A DNA stretch of 64,000 nt from Euglena gracilis (Eukaryota > Euglenida > Euglenophyceae > Euglenales): assembly GCA_039621445.1 (NCBI GenBank), contig CP154954.1, forward strand, positions 37,371,703 to 37,435,702. The letters are read 5' to 3'. Of the stretch, positions 1 through 11,410 are shown in pieces. Under the pieces are notes generated by a model, which ran no database searches, was not told the DNA's origin, and saw nothing but the letters and a program-made list of their open reading frames with translations. The number at the start of each line of letters is the position of its first letter. Position 1 is the stretch's first letter. Made by a program: the position numbers and the translations under genes.

Positions 1-294
1 TGGCGGAGGGCAGGGCACGGTGGGGTCGGGCCTCGCCCCTCCATCCCTGGGTGGGGCAGCACCGGCCAGCGCGGCTTTCCTGGTTTCCTCTCATTTGCCT
101 CTTTGATTTGAATCTGAATTTCTTTCTGAAAATTTCTGAAAATTCTGCTTTTGAATTTGAATGATTTGAATCTGCATTTTTGCATTTTTTAATTTGAATG
201 ACTGCTGGACTGAAAGCCAGAGCCTCCCTCCCCAAACGTGCCCCAGAAAAGGCGCAGACCAGGAGTAGCCATGTTCCCACCCGTATGTGTTTCA

Positions 295-450
295 TTTCGG
301 CTTTTCGGCTTTTATTGCCGTTTTTCTCACTTTTGGCTGGCAAAACGGCTTTTTCGCCGTTTTCCCAACAGCGAAACGGCTTTTTTGCCGTTTTGCTGAC
401 GGCTTAACGGCTTTTTCGCCGTTTTGCCGAAAAGCCGTTTTGAAACAGAA
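295..450. repeat. Cluster of short inverted repeats around AACGGC / GCCGTT
   Basis: Four close-spaced hairpin units occur here. Each has an AACGGC arm, a short T-rich loop and a GCCGTT arm, for example around 344-365, 373-395 and 404-425, with a further partial unit near 427-443. The units are near-identical to each other, so they look like a local tandem array of palindromes. No gene is apparent in the first 550 bases otherwise. Confidence 0.7.
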
Positions 451-562
451 GGGCTTCTGATGGGTGGGAACACAGACCAGGGTAATGGGGTCCCACCGCC
501 CTCCCTCCCCTGCCCCCTCCGCCCCACCGTGGGCGGGTCACTCCGTCCTCTCTCTTCCCCAG

Positions 563-754
563 CCCTGGGCGCCTCCACCCCCGGGGCCCACGGCTCCAGC
601 ACCGCGTCGCTGTAGTCCACCGCCTCCCCGCCGGACCCGCCGCGGCCCGCTGGCCGCCGCTCGCTGCCCGCCGGGGGGCGCAGCCGGGCGTCGGCGACCC
701 CAGGCTCTGGGTCGAGGCCACCCCGCCGACGGGCCCGATGGGGTTGTGCCGGGG
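563..754 (+). CDS. Candidate plus-strand exon, unknown protein
   Basis: A GC-rich segment is bounded by a good acceptor (pyrimidine-rich stretch ending TTCCCCAG just before 563) and a consensus donor (GTGAGC from 755). The 192 bp between them is a multiple of three. In the frame starting one base in, it is open and reads through stretches such as RLQHRVAVVHRLPAG and LWVEATPPTGPMG. Minus-strand frames are also open because of the base composition, so the strand is a judgement from the splice signals. No family is recognised. Confidence 0.25.
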
Positions 755-1849
755 GTGAGCTTCTCCGACGTCCATAGCACCCTGAACGCCTATGGCACCC
801 TGAGCCCCCCTCCTCCTGGGAAGGCGAGGCTCTCAGAATCACTGACAAGTCAGCGAGTGAAAAGCCCATCTGAAAACCCCAGAACAGAACAAGTCAGCGG
901 AACCGCCGGAAGGCTGAAGGAAAGACTGAGGGGGGGGGGGGCAATCAACTGGAACCCTGGACTCTGATTGTGGCACTGAATAAGCTCACAAATAAAGCCC
1001 AAAAAGGCAGCACCTCGAAATGACACTGCACAGCCTGCCCCTTAGCACTTCGTGGACCCCTCGACACCGCGCCAATGATTGGTTGGCCCGAGATAAATCT
1101 TTGTGAATCGAAGAACACATCCACCAACACCATTTTAAAAATCACCCACTCCCTCCAAAGGGAAAACCTTCACATTATTGACAAGAATGCGATGGGGTGG
1201 TTGGAGTTGTCCTCCCGAAGCCCAGCAGTGCTCCCTCCCAGATCCACCATGCTGAAGTTCGGCCGGTCGTCTCTGCTTTGACCACTGGCGCACTTCACAC
1301 GGCGCACACTTCACACAGTGGCAAGCGACGGAGGAAGGCGAAGTCAGTGATGGCATTGCCCGAAATACACGTCCAGACAACAGGAGAGGGGAAGTGTTTC
1401 CATGGTTCCCAAAGTGGGGGACAAACATGGAAATGCAACGGTGTTTTGGTCTCACGTCTGCTGCGAAAAGATAATGGGCAACAGGGGTGGGGGGATGATT
1501 GTCCATTCAAATTGTGACTGCCTGGAAAAGACGGACAAATTAAAAGACAAACAAAAAAATCAGAGATAAAAAAAAAGCGATGAAAATAATGAGATCACAA
1601 AAAGTGATGAAGTGCATTTGTGCTTCAGGATTTGTTGACCACCTGGAGAGGGCTGGACTGAAGTTTTTTGTGCAAAAATGGGCCGGCTTTTTCGGGGTTC
1701 AACAGGTCCACAGCAAAGCCTCCTGAAAAAGAAAGTTTTTTTTCGGGCTTTTCTCGTCTTGCTGAGTTTCCTGCTTAAAAATTGCGACCATTCCAGGATT
1801 TTCTTCCCTCCCGGAAGACACCCCACCAGGGGAGATTCCAGCTGGTGGG

Positions 1850-2400
1850 TGTGCGGCCGCATCCAGTGGAACCGCAGGCTGACTGACCCAGCCAGGGAGG
1901 GGGTGGGCTGGATGGTGTGTCCGCTGGGAATGCAACCGCCTGGCTGGCTGGCGGCGGCATCCGGCTGGGGGGAAGGGTGCCAGTGGCCGGGCAGCGGCCG
2001 GGCGGCGCCGAGCAGGGCCTCCTGGCCGGGCGCTAGCCGGTGGGCGGGGCGGTCGGGGCGGGAGGGTGGTCCCGCCCCGGCGCCGTCGTCGGCGCTGACG
2101 GGCACCGTGGCAGCCGTCGCCCGGGAGGACGTGCCGCCAGGGCGGGGGGCCGTACCCCCTCCTCGCCCTCCCCCCGGCCACCGTCGGAAGCCCCAGGACG
2201 GGGGGGACCACGGCGCCAGGGCTGCCCGGGACCCGCCGCCCTGGGTGCTCTCCTGGCGCTCTCGGTCGCCCCCGGCGAGGGGGCAGTCCCGCCCAGCGTG
2301 CCGGCGGGCCGCGCTGTGGCTGCCGGCCTGGCGTGGGCCCGGCGTGGGCTGGCGCTGGCCGCAGGCGGGGCCAGCGCCGAGGGCTGATGGCCCCCATTCC
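1850..2400. other. GC-rich island, strand and product unresolved
   Basis: A sharply bounded GC-rich island sits in AT-richer DNA. Both strands carry long open frames, as expected from composition alone. On the minus strand it opens after ATCAG followed by CCCTCGG, which resembles the start of the B modules further right, but the B core GGAGRPPV is missing. It may be a diverged exon of the large minus-strand gene. Nothing more can be supported. 755-1850 and 2400-3100 show no convincing gene. Confidence 0.3.
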
Positions 2401-3119
2401 CTCAATCTCTCCTATCAGTGGCAGGGCTTGGGGGGGGGGGGGGGGGGGGACGAGGGAGAAACAAACAAAGACAAACGGGTGCAGCGGGAAAAAAACCAAA
2501 GCACGGAAAGCATGGGGTCCCCATCAAAGTGCAGCCACCTTCCACCACGGCTGACGCCCAAGGTCCCGAAGTGCCTGTTCTCGGTGTTAATGTTAATTAT
2601 GACTGTCTCTGATGTCAAAGGCCCTATTATATGTTTTCCTCTGAGCAGTTTTGTATTTTCAAAGGTATGTATTCCCCTCATATGGTGCACAGCTTTGCAT
2701 TTTTATTCAAACACATCAATGCGGTTTCAGGAATTTTTCATTTATTTTTCATATTTAACTTCGTCTGTGATTGTCATGAAAGAATTGTGAATAAATGCCA
2801 AATTTGAAAATTATAGGCAGATGTACAAAAAAAATGGGATAACGCCGAAATACTGTCTCCCTAAAATGAATACCTGCTGGCTCGGGTCTTCTGTTCCACC
2901 GCCACCGTCCCACTCTTGAAAGAAAATCAAAGAAAAGAAATTAAGGACGTCCGATGAGAATGTCCGATTATGAGGTCCGATGTCTAAATGATGCACACCC
3001 CAGATAAAAATATTGGGGTACACTTTTTGTGAAATGCTCCGGAAAACCGGTAAGAAAATTCGAAAATCTGGACGAAAAATGCACACAAATGCACATCCTG
3101 GAAAATATCAAAGAAAATT

Positions 3120-3540
3120 GCTCAACAAATCGCCCGTTTGGGGACACGCCTGTTCGCTTCCGCGATGGTTTCGAGCCGGTGCGGTGGGCCCGGGCGGGGA
3201 CCGCCACCGTCCCCGGCGCGACCCTCGCCGCCGCCGCCGCCGCCGTGTGGGTGCCGGCCGCCACCGCCCGCAGCCCAGGGCGGCTGCCTCTGCCAAACCC
3301 TCCTGTCCTTCCCCAGAGCGGTGGCTTTCCCCGGGCTCAACAGGTGGCCAACGGGTCTGGCCGCCCAGCGCCCCGCAACAACCCGGCCCCACAATTGGGC
3401 CTTCGGGGCGGTGAGGGGAGACGCAGGCACCCTGCCGGAGCCCGCGGCCCGTCTCGCCCCTTCTTGGTCCCTCGCTTGATCTTCGGCGGTCGCCCCCCAG
3501 CCCCGTCGCGGCGGCGCACACCCCCGGCTCAGGCCTCAAG
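3120..3540. other. GC-rich island with plus-strand splice-like signals
   Basis: The island includes a run of GCC codons (about 3225-3245), a GTGTGGGTG donor-like site just after it, and a TCCTTCCCCAG acceptor-like site near 3314. The plus-strand frame is open from about 3029 to 3730 (233 codons), but it is rich in Ala, Pro and Arg as any frame here would be. I cannot decide strand or product. Confidence 0.25.
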
Positions 3541-3829
3541 GGGAAAACATGCAACAAGGCCCCTCAAAATATGCAATGCAACAAATGCAAAAGAAATGCG
3601 TTGCATGCAGTCGCTCCTTAGGAGCTGCTGTACACTTTCCTGGAGAGGACTTAGAATTTTCATCTCCTCCCGGGAATGTTTTCCAACATTATTTGCTGCG
3701 CAACACGGTGCACAGCATATGCATCTATAATTTGCATTTGCTACATCAGAGCTCGGTAGGGGATTGCCGCAGCAGCAAGGGGAGGATGGGAAGGCTGGGG
3801 GGTCTGCCAGTGACTAAGTCATTGTGTGG

Positions 3830-4300
3830 GCAGGGCAGGGCACAGCCCGAGACCCCCACCCTCAGCAGGGGTGGACGCCGGCGGCGATTGGTGGGTGCCG
3901 CGCGGCCCGGGTCGCATCCGCAGAGCCACCGGCCTCGCCGCCAACAGCACGCCTGGGCTGGGGAAGGGCCACGACAGCATTCCCCAACCCATCTCCTGAA
4001 GCTGTGCATCCGTCCGCCGGGAGCATCTCTCCCGTGGAAAAGAGCAACGACACCTCGCACGGCACCAAATGCATGGGGCTCAAATGGGGTGGGCAGCTTG
4101 ACTGTGGGGGTGGGCACGTCGTTGGCCGGGCACACTGGGCACCGGAGGCCGACTGGTGGAGGGCGGGGGGGGGGGCAGCCCAGGCGTGGGAGGTTCCCGG
4201 GAAGAGGGCGGGCCGCAGAGGGATGAGCAGTGCCACCGGCACCGGGGCGGAGCTGCCGAGCGGGCTGGCGGGGACCGACTCTGCAGCGCAAGGCGAAGCG
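3830..4300. other. GC-rich island, unassigned
   Basis: This is a third left-hand GC-rich island with open frames on both strands and no recognisable domain. It lacks the conserved cores of the A, B and C modules seen from 8.4 kb onward. The sequence from 4300 to 7000 holds short GC-rich patches (4960-5200 and 5650-5950; the latter has a minus-strand RPTGGGPPV stretch faintly like the B module) but no supportable gene. Confidence 0.25.
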
Positions 4301-4761
4301 CGTTGGATTCTGGTTTCAAAAACAGGCACTTCACAGCATCCGACTTGTCGCCTGACAAACGCCGAGGACATTTCCGGCCACTGGCACTGAGCGGGATGTC
4401 CTGCACGATAAAAAGGTCGGAAGTCATTAATTTGACCAAAGAGATGCAGTGCAAACAATTCAAAAGGGGGGACAAGAGCAGTCAGGGAATACCTGGAGAC
4501 CCTTCCTGGAGGCTGGGAAACGTTGCTCCAACGTCAGCCCCGAGATGCACTGTCAGCGATGAAAACCGGTGCCTCGGCGCCATGTGCAGCAATGGGTCAT
4601 CCAACACTTCACCAAAAATTGGGCGCTTGAGTCGATCGTTTTCAGTGTCAAATTTTAGTGTCAAATACTATTGATTCATTTTTGATGGAACACCACTTTT
4701 GTCTCGTTGCTCAACAGGCACATTGTCAATAACCCTCGGGGAAAGTCCTTTGTGCTTCGAC

Positions 4762-4842
4762 CGGCAAGCACGCACGCACGGACGCGTACGCACACCCACG
4801 TACGCGCACACACACACTTGAACACGCACACACAGACACATG
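4762..4842. repeat. Imperfect (CA)n / ACGC microsatellite
   Basis: Alternating ACGCAC and CACACA units with scattered substitutions. Similar CA tracts elsewhere in the window directly abut the donor sites of B-type exons, but no B exon adjoins this one. Confidence 0.85.
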
Positions 4843-7023
4843 AGGGTTGTTTGGGTCCCACCTTGGTCCAAACCAGTTGAAAAAATGGTCGGGGGGAGCG
4901 GGGTGGTGCGTTGTACATGTCAACACAGCAACGCCTCCCCTCCAACGCTCTCACAGCAACGCCCTCGGTTGCTTATTCAGGGCATCCCAGCTTCCGTCCA
5001 GCGTCACGCCAGGGCTGGAGTGGGTGCGGCGCCCCCTCTGTGGCACCGTCACCCCCGGCTGTGAAGGGGGTGGGGGGAAGGGCAGGACCACAGCCTGGCA
5101 GGGTTGCCCTCCCCCTGAGCTGCCATGGCGTGAAGGCGACCGTGTCGAAAGGCTCACCTTGGTGGGTCCCATGGGGGCGTCCCAGGAACCGCTGTTGGTC
5201 GGGAGGAGCAGCTACACAGGGGTGGGGGTCAATGGCATGGCTGCAAAAATGGACCCCGGCTGCAAGGGGAAAAGAACCAGAAATGAATTAGGAACACCTG
5301 GTGGGTGGAAATGTGTAGAGCTCCCGTTCGACGAATGGTGAAGAAGGTGCGTGGCATCCGGGTCAGCCGTTCTGGCACCGTCGGACCCCGCTGGAAGCGT
5401 TTGGCACGGCTGCTGGCGGGGAAATCAGCCAGATTGCCCTCTTGGAGGGGACGTGGAAGAGGACAGGGGAAGGGTGTGAAAACCCAAAGAAAACATGTGT
5501 TGTGTTTCTGAGTTGGTTCGAGATTGTGTTTTGTGTGTTTTTTCAAGTACCAAAAGAATAAAGAAGAAACAAGATCGTTCCGTTGAGCTTTGACTGTCAC
5601 TTGCTGCATTTGGCCATCGCTCCACTGGAAATGACAGAAGAACAACACCATTGCTGTTCAAGGAACCCGAAACGTCGCGCGACGGCAGACCCCATGGGAC
5701 TCGAAACGGCAACGCTTCTGCAGCCTTTGCCTTGCGAAAAACCGGTTGGAGTGACCGACCACTGCCGTGCCACCCCCAGGCCCTCCCCGGGCCATGGTCA
5801 GGGGGCTTCCCACTGCGCTGACTGCCCCGGTCCAGTGTGGGCGGCGGTAGGACCGGGGGGCCCCCGCCGGTTGGCCGCACTCCCGCCTGCCGGAGGGCGC
5901 GAGTGCACGAGAAAAACGCAGAGACGTTCGGGCACCGCACCGAAGGGTGCAATGGGGGGGCATGCATGTGCAAAATCTTGTTCCGGCGCAGGAAAAGACT
6001 GCGGGACTTCTGTGTCTCAGAGTTGAGAGGGAGAAGGGGCCTCATGGGACGCCTTCTGAAAAGGGAAATTATTTCAACTTGTCATTCTGTTGCCTGGGAG
6101 CCGCTTAGCAAACCTCCCTCCCAAAATGAGACCCCCCCCCAAAAAACATCCCCTGCCGATTTTCAGAAGAAATCCAAAAACCAGGCTCCATGGGGCGATG
6201 GGCCTTCAGGACTTTGGGGGGGATCAATGTCAAAAAGGATAGACCCCCCACCCTAGAACTGTGAAAATGTCCCAAAAAAGGCTGATATTCTGTTTTATTG
6301 TCACGCATTTTGAAATCGAAATTGGCATCCTTGAGACAACTTTGGATTATTGACAAACAGATTGTTGCTGACCCCATTGTGGGCTCCCCTTCCTGGCTTT
6401 TTTGGCAAAAATGTTGGCCATCCTGGGCTAGTTTGAGCCAATAAGTGCAAGCACATATGGCAATGAAGCATTTCGGGTCATTTGTGTAATTTAGGACACT
6501 TTTTCCGCCACCTCTGGTCAGTCATTCTGGGCCAATTAAGGCTGGTTTCAGGGCTTTTGAAACTTAATGTTCAGGGTTCTGTTATTCCGCCTCGGAGTTG
6601 AATGATCCCCCCACCCCACTTGGAATCTCTCTATCCTTGACAACCCCCCCCCACAAAACCTCCCTCTTCCCCAAGACGAACCATCAAACCTCGACTGGTG
6701 ACCCCCCAGAGCGAAACAGAAGCATGAAGAACTTAATGAGAAATGAAAAATGATCCACCAAAAAACCACTTCTCCATAGCAACAACAGGGAGGTTCAGGC
6801 TTTTGCTTAAGGTCCTGGTAGCCAGTCCTGGGTAGCTATTCTATTAGCCACTAGGAAAGGCCATCCGTTCTCATTATTTGACCCTCCCTGGTCCAGGGGG
6901 GGGGGTCCCCAGACTGGAAAATTTTTCCTCTGGCGCTGCGCGCCGAGGTGGTAATGGGGTTCTAAAAATGTCTTTTAGGGCGATTCTGTTCCCAAAAAAA
7001 ACCCAAAAAATGTCAAAAAATGG

Positions 7024-7068
7024 GCGTGCGTGCGTGCGCGCGCGTGTGTGTGTGCGTGCACGCGCAAA
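7024..7068. repeat. (GT)n / GCGT microsatellite
   Basis: A tract of alternating purine-pyrimidine with GTGCGTGC and GTGTGTGT units. It has the opposite strand sense to the CA tracts flanking the minus-strand exons. Confidence 0.85.
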
Positions 7069-7079
7069 CTGTGTTGTTA

Positions 7080-7885
7080 CAGAATGCTAACCCCCCCCCC
7101 AAATAATACCCCCCCGGGGTATTATTTTTTTGCCCGAAGTCCCGGCCCGAGGGGGGTATTATTTGGGGGGGTATTATTTTCCAAAAATTTTCGAAATTTT
7201 TTGAAGTTCCGTAGGAGCCAAAATAAACCCCCCCCAAATAATACCCCCCCCAAATAATACCCCCCCCAAATAATACCCCCCCCCTTGGGGTCCGACTTCG
7301 GCCGCCGAAATAATACCCCCCCCCCTGGTTTCGGGCCGAAGGCCCGGATTTTTGACCTGAAAATGTAGGTAAAAATCACAATTTCTGACAACAAATTATG
7401 GAAAAAATGGATTTTTCTGGCTCATCTGACCTCCAAAAATGGTAAATTTCACAAGAAGGTGCAAAAAATGACCCCAAAGGGCGGTTTTGGGTGCTATTTT
7501 GGGTTTTACGGGACTTCGGAAAATTTCGAAAATTTTGGAAAAATAATACCCCCCCCAAATAATACCCCCCCCCCTCGGGCCGGGACTTCGGGCGAAAAAA
7601 TAATACCCCGGGGGGGGGTATTATTTGGGGGGGGTTAGCACCAAAACCCCGCTTTGGGGTCATTTTTTTGTACTCTCTTATGAAATTTAGCCTTTTTTGG
7701 AGGTCAGATGATCCAGAAAAATCGAATTTGTTGTCAGAGATTGTAATTTTTACCTACATTTTCAGGTCAAAATCCGGGCCTTCGGCCCCAAACCGGGGGG
7801 GGGGGGTATTATTTTTTAGTCTTAAGTCCCGGTCCGAGGGGGGGGGTTATTTGGGGGGGGGGTATTATTTGGGGGGGGGTATATT
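7080..7885. mobile_element. Fold-back repeat element with AAATAATA plus poly(C) words
   Basis: Two inverted arms of about 180 bp (roughly 7310-7500 and 7640-7815) match closely. Both contain, in opposite sense, a CGAAGGCCCGGAT core, a TGACCTGAAAATGTAGG block, a TCTGACAACAAATT block and a TGACCTCCAAAAA block. The roughly 140-bp centre and both outer flanks are packed with the word AAATAATA followed by 7-10 C, in both orientations. No transposase frame is present, so if mobile it would be non-autonomous. It is distinct from the other fold-back at 52.2-53.5 kb. Confidence 0.6.
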
Positions 7886-8227
7886 TTGGGTTTAACTTGA
7901 TCATGTGTATCTTTTTGCATGTTTCATGCTGGACCTTTTTTGCATTTTATTCATTTTTGTCAATTGAGCTATAAGTGAATGTCACTTTTTTTTGTGCTTT
8001 ATTTCTTCCCTCTTGCTTTCCCCCCAGAAATGATTCTCAAATTATCTTTTCTTGTCCTTTCAAATTTTGTCTGTTCTGTCCAGCATCTTCCCTTCTTTTT
8101 GCTGGAGGGGGGTTCAAGGATTCGGGGTGGACATACATGGGTGGGGGATGACCAGTCAAGGTTACATGGCTTCTGCTCACAACCCCCTGGTCCAAATTCG
8201 GGGGCGCGAATGTTTTTTTTCTGGCCC

Positions 8228-8406
8228 CCAAAACATTCCAAAAATGCACACACATACGAACACACACACACACACATGCACGCACGCACATGCGCATGCA
8301 CACACATGCAAACATGTGTCAGCACACATGCACACACGCACACACGAAACACATGCACGAACATGTATGCACATGCACATGCACACACACATATGTGCAC
8401 ACACAC
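8228..8406. repeat. Long imperfect (CA)n tract next to an exon donor
   Basis: CACACA, GCACAC and ATGCAC units extend for about 180 bp. The right end is the donor site (GTGTGT on the minus strand) of the C+B exon at 8407, so the intron of the minus-strand gene begins with a TG-repeat. Confidence 0.85.
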
Positions 8407-8748
8407 CACTGCCCGCCTCTCTGCCGTCGCCCGGCTGCAGCACTCCACCATGGTTATCACTCCATTGAGGAACTCCCCCGTTGTCGACCGCACCGCCATT
8501 GCTGTCGCTGCCGCTGCCCCCCACCCCTGGCCAGGGCACCGGCGGCTGCCCAGGCCCGCCCGCTGGCACTGCCGCCACCGGCACGCCTCCCGCTGCCAGC
8601 AGCAGAGAGGGCCGGAGGGGGCGGGGTGGCCGCTGGGGGAAACGTTGGACCCCTCGCACCCAGGGACCACCACTGCCTCCCGCGAAAACTGCCCGCCCCT
8701 CCCTGGGCGCGGGTGCAGGCTGCGTCCCCAACGCCATGCCTGGCACAC
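8407..8748 (-). CDS. Module C+B exon of the large minus-strand gene (leftmost copy)
   Basis: On the minus strand this begins after an acceptor (ACACCACAG) with the C core (GVPGMALGTQPAPAPREG) and runs without a stop into the B core (AGGPGQPPVPWPG) and a Gly/Ser/Asn tract (GVGGSGSDSNGG). It ends at a donor GTGTGT followed by the CA microsatellite. Here C and B are not separated by an AG splice site or a poly(C) run. The length, 342 bp, is a multiple of three with phase 1 at both ends. It is the last clear member of the exon chain in the direction of transcription. The family is unrecognised; the product would be a low-complexity Pro/Gly-rich segment. Confidence 0.55.
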
Positions 8749-8973
8749 CTGTGGTGTCAGCAGCGGAAGAGAGGGGACGTGGCGATGCACGGTGAGGACC
8801 CAGAGGATGATTTCCCTCGTTTCTGGAGTTTGGCAAAATCAAAAACAAAAGGGGAAACAGTTTGGATAATTGCTTCAAAATAAGACCTCTATGTCCCTCC
8901 CCATTATTTGTTTGTTTCGCATCATTTTGGTCTGGGGTGCCTCCCCCAGCTGCAACGGCCCAAGAAGCCACAC

Positions 8974-9204
8974 CTGTCGTCCCGGGCCATGGGCCACCGC
9001 CCATCACCGCCTCCACCTCCCCCTCCAGCACCGCCACCTCCCCCTCCTCCCCGTCGTCCTCCTCCTCCTCAGCCTCGGCCTCCTCCCTCTCCGCCTCGCC
9101 GGGGCCGGGCCTTACCCGGCCCCCCTGCCGCAGCCCCGCGCTGTGCGCCGGCAGGGGCGGCCCGTGGCGGCACGCCGTGAGGTTGGCCAGGCTGGGCCGG
9201 CTCC
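8974..9204 (-). CDS. Module A exon, 3' part only
   Basis: This matches the A module from the residues RPSLANLTA to the Glu-rich tail and the donor CAG|GTGTGG. The 5' part, including the DDDVIVV core, is absent. Instead the sequence switches after GGAGCC (minus strand) to TTAAAGA-type sequence shared with the other half-copy at 16619. It is either a truncated duplicate or an exon using an internal AG. The Glu/Asp-rich reading (EAEAEEEEDDGEE) is intact. Confidence 0.45.
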
Positions 9205-9324
9205 ATGCATTTCTTTAAGCACCCAGGGGGGGGGGGTGTTGGGCTGGGGCTGGGAATTTGGGCTGGTGGCCGTCCCTCCCCCTTGGGAAGGGGGGGGGGC
9301 TGGACCATACAATTGCTTACCGCC

Positions 9325-9640
9325 CCCGGGGGGGGGGGGGAGGGGGGTCACTCCACTTTTTAAAAAACCAGTCAGTCACTCATTTTCAAAAAACCAGCCA
9401 GTCACTCCCCCCCCCGGGGGGGGGGGGGTCGGCCACTCAGAAAAACGGCCACTTTCCAGTCACTTTAGGCCCAAAAAATTTTTCCGGCGCCTTCGGTGCC
9501 GGGGTCACTCAAGCCACTTTTGCCCACTCCTGGCCGACCCCCCCCCGGGTCCGGGCCAAAAACCAGTCAGTCACTTTGAAAAAACCAGTCATCCACCCCC
9601 CGGGGGGGGGGGGGGGTTGGTCAGTGCTTAAGCAATTGTC
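9325..9640. repeat. Dispersed repeat D (CAGTCAGTCACT plus poly(C)/poly(G)), copy 1
   Basis: The locus alternates CCCCCGGGGGGG runs with the words AAAACCAGTCAGTCACT and GTCGGCCACTC. The same arrangement recurs in the same orientation at 24.40-24.72 kb and, more diverged, at 29.66-29.89 kb. There is no coding potential beyond composition. Confidence 0.75.
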
Positions 9641-9829
9641 TGGGCTGGACCCCGGATTTCCGACGCAAAGTGCCAGAAATTGGGGGGAGGGGATTTGAAA
9701 AAAAGCCCAAAAATTGCGCTGTTTTGAAAAAAAAATCGGCCAAAATATACGCCAAAAAATCCTCTTCTATTGCGGTTGGCGTCGGAAAAAAAATAATTTG
9801 ATCTGCTGGGGTCCCGAGCCGCAGGGGCG

Positions 9830-10205
9830 GTGCCCCGTTACTGGCACCATTTTTTTGACCTTCCCCCCTGCCCCGTTATTTGGGCACTACTTGCCATCAT
9901 CAAATGTTGGATCCGCCCCGATTTTTACTACTAAGGGACCCCCCCCCCCGGGGGATAACTGGTATGCCATACACACAGATATGCATGCATGTTTGTATAC
10001 ATATGTTCATGTATGTACTCGAGGCAGGCAAGAATTGTGGAATATTTTCGTCCTCACTAACCACCTGGACCAAAAAAACTGAGGGTGCCCCGTTATTGGA
10101 ACCATCTTTTTCGCCCCCCCCCCCCGCCCCGTTATTCGGGCACTGCCCACTCAAAGGGCACTGCCCCGTTATTTGGCCGTTATTTGGGGGCGGGTTACCG
10201 CAAAA
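9830..10205 (+). repeat. Dispersed repeat with CCCAAATAACGGGGC ends, plus-sense copy
   Basis: An approximately 330-bp segment with the words GCCCCGTTATTTGGGC near both ends, a poly(C)-GGGGGATAACTGG core, a GATATGCATGCATG tract and a GAGGACGAAAATATT-type block (seen here as its complement). A closely similar copy lies in inverse orientation at about 50.23-50.57 kb. The word is repeated inside and at the ends, so ends cannot be fixed exactly. Confidence 0.7.
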
Positions 10206-11079
10206 ATGGAATCCTGCCAAGGAGGTCACCTGGAGGAGGCTCCGCAGAGGCTCTGGGCTCCACCAAACCAGACTCCGGGGAGGCTCCCCAGAGACCCAGG
10301 CAACCAATTTTGTTGACAGATTCAGCTGCACACAGGAGCTTGAGAAATTGGCCCCTACGGGGGGCACCAGCCACCCCAAAGAGCCGCCCAACTAAAGTTA
10401 ATGCGCACGGAGGGACCCTGCTCGGCGCCTTCAGCGCCTCGCTCGGGTCCCCCCATGTTTTTAATCCTCGGTGGGCGGCTCTTTGGGTTTGCTGAGCACC
10501 CTGTAGTGGCCAGTCTTACAAAGCTGAGCGGGACAAGCTCAACTGTTTGCAGGAGAATCCTAACCCTAGACCTACTCCTTCAAATAACCTCAAAATTCCT
10601 TTTATGTGATCGTTGTTTACAGTTTGGTGAGGTGATGACTGAGTTGGTTACTTGGAGGAGGCTCCGGGGAGGCTCCCAACCAAAAGTGAGGATTCCAAAT
10701 TTTTGGGGCCCCCGGAAGGGGGTGGTCAGGATCTGCCCCCCGGGGTCTGACCCTCTGCTCAAAACCAACCATCACTCAATTATCCGGCTGGACAATTACC
10801 CAAAAATGGAATAAGCATCTGACAACCCTGAAAAGTGCCCCCCTCCCCAAAAAGCCATTTTTGGTCCGTTTCAAAACGTCGAAAATTTTTGGTTCTTTGC
10901 AACGAAAATTCCTCCCCAAAAAACCACTTTTTCGAAGGAAAAAAAACGGGTTCGTTGCAACGAAAATTTTCGGTGGACCCAGCAAAGAGGGGCCAGCTGG
11001 GTTAGCAACAACCCCCCTCCCCTCCGGGAGCAGCTGGGCTGGGCCGAAATCGGGGCTGGCTGCAGCAGCCCCCCCCACC

Positions 11080-11410
11080 CCCGGGGGGTCTGCAAACCCC
11101 TAAAGTGATGCATGGCCGGCTCCGCACCACGATGACGTCGTTGTCCGGGGGGACCTCCTCTGGCAGTCGCCCGGACGGCGTGGGCGTCCACTCTGCCGGC
11201 CCTGGCGCCCGCTCCCCCGCCGCCCTCCGGGGCCCTGGGGCAGAGACCAGGCGGTTCATTAAGACGGAAGGTCTTTGGACTGCCTTTGTTTGCTCACCAC
11301 TTGCCCAGGGTCAGTGGAACTGAAGTCACTGGAAAAGCCTGATGGGTCTAAACAGTAAACCCAAAAAATACGGTCAATGACATGAGTTACAAGGCGGGTA
11401 TTGGAGAATG
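11080..11410. repeat. Segmental duplication, copy 1 (partner 17250-17495)
   Basis: The flanking part, including GGTCTGCAAACCCCTAAAG and about 150 bp ending GTTACAAGGCGGGT, is nearly identical to 17250-17495. In this copy a 5'-half A module lies inside; in the partner most of it is missing. The high identity of intron-like sequence indicates a recent duplication. Confidence 0.75.
11114..11234 (-). CDS. Module A exon, 5' part only
   Basis: This begins after the acceptor CCCCAG and carries the A module 5' part: GERAPGPAEWTPTPSGRLPE and then DNDVIVVRSRP. It then leaves the module and continues as CITLGVCRPPGGG into a CCCCCGGGGGG run. The D-to-N change in the DDD core is unique to this copy. No donor follows at the expected place, so this is probably a broken copy. 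The same truncation point is kept in the partner duplication near 17.3 kb. Confidence 0.4.

Noticed and set aside
1678-2790. Plus-strand open frame of 370 codons
   Set aside because: It spans AT-rich flanks and a GC-rich island with no conserved motif. Minus-strand frames of similar length overlap it, and the composition explains its length.
4676-4954. Frames rich in Cys-Val-Arg over the CA tract
   Set aside because: They are compositional translations of the CA/ACGC microsatellite.
7080-7640. CRISPR-like array of AAATAATACCCCCC repeats
   Set aside because: Repeats are short, in both orientations, with no unique equal-length spacers, and the genome is eukaryotic.
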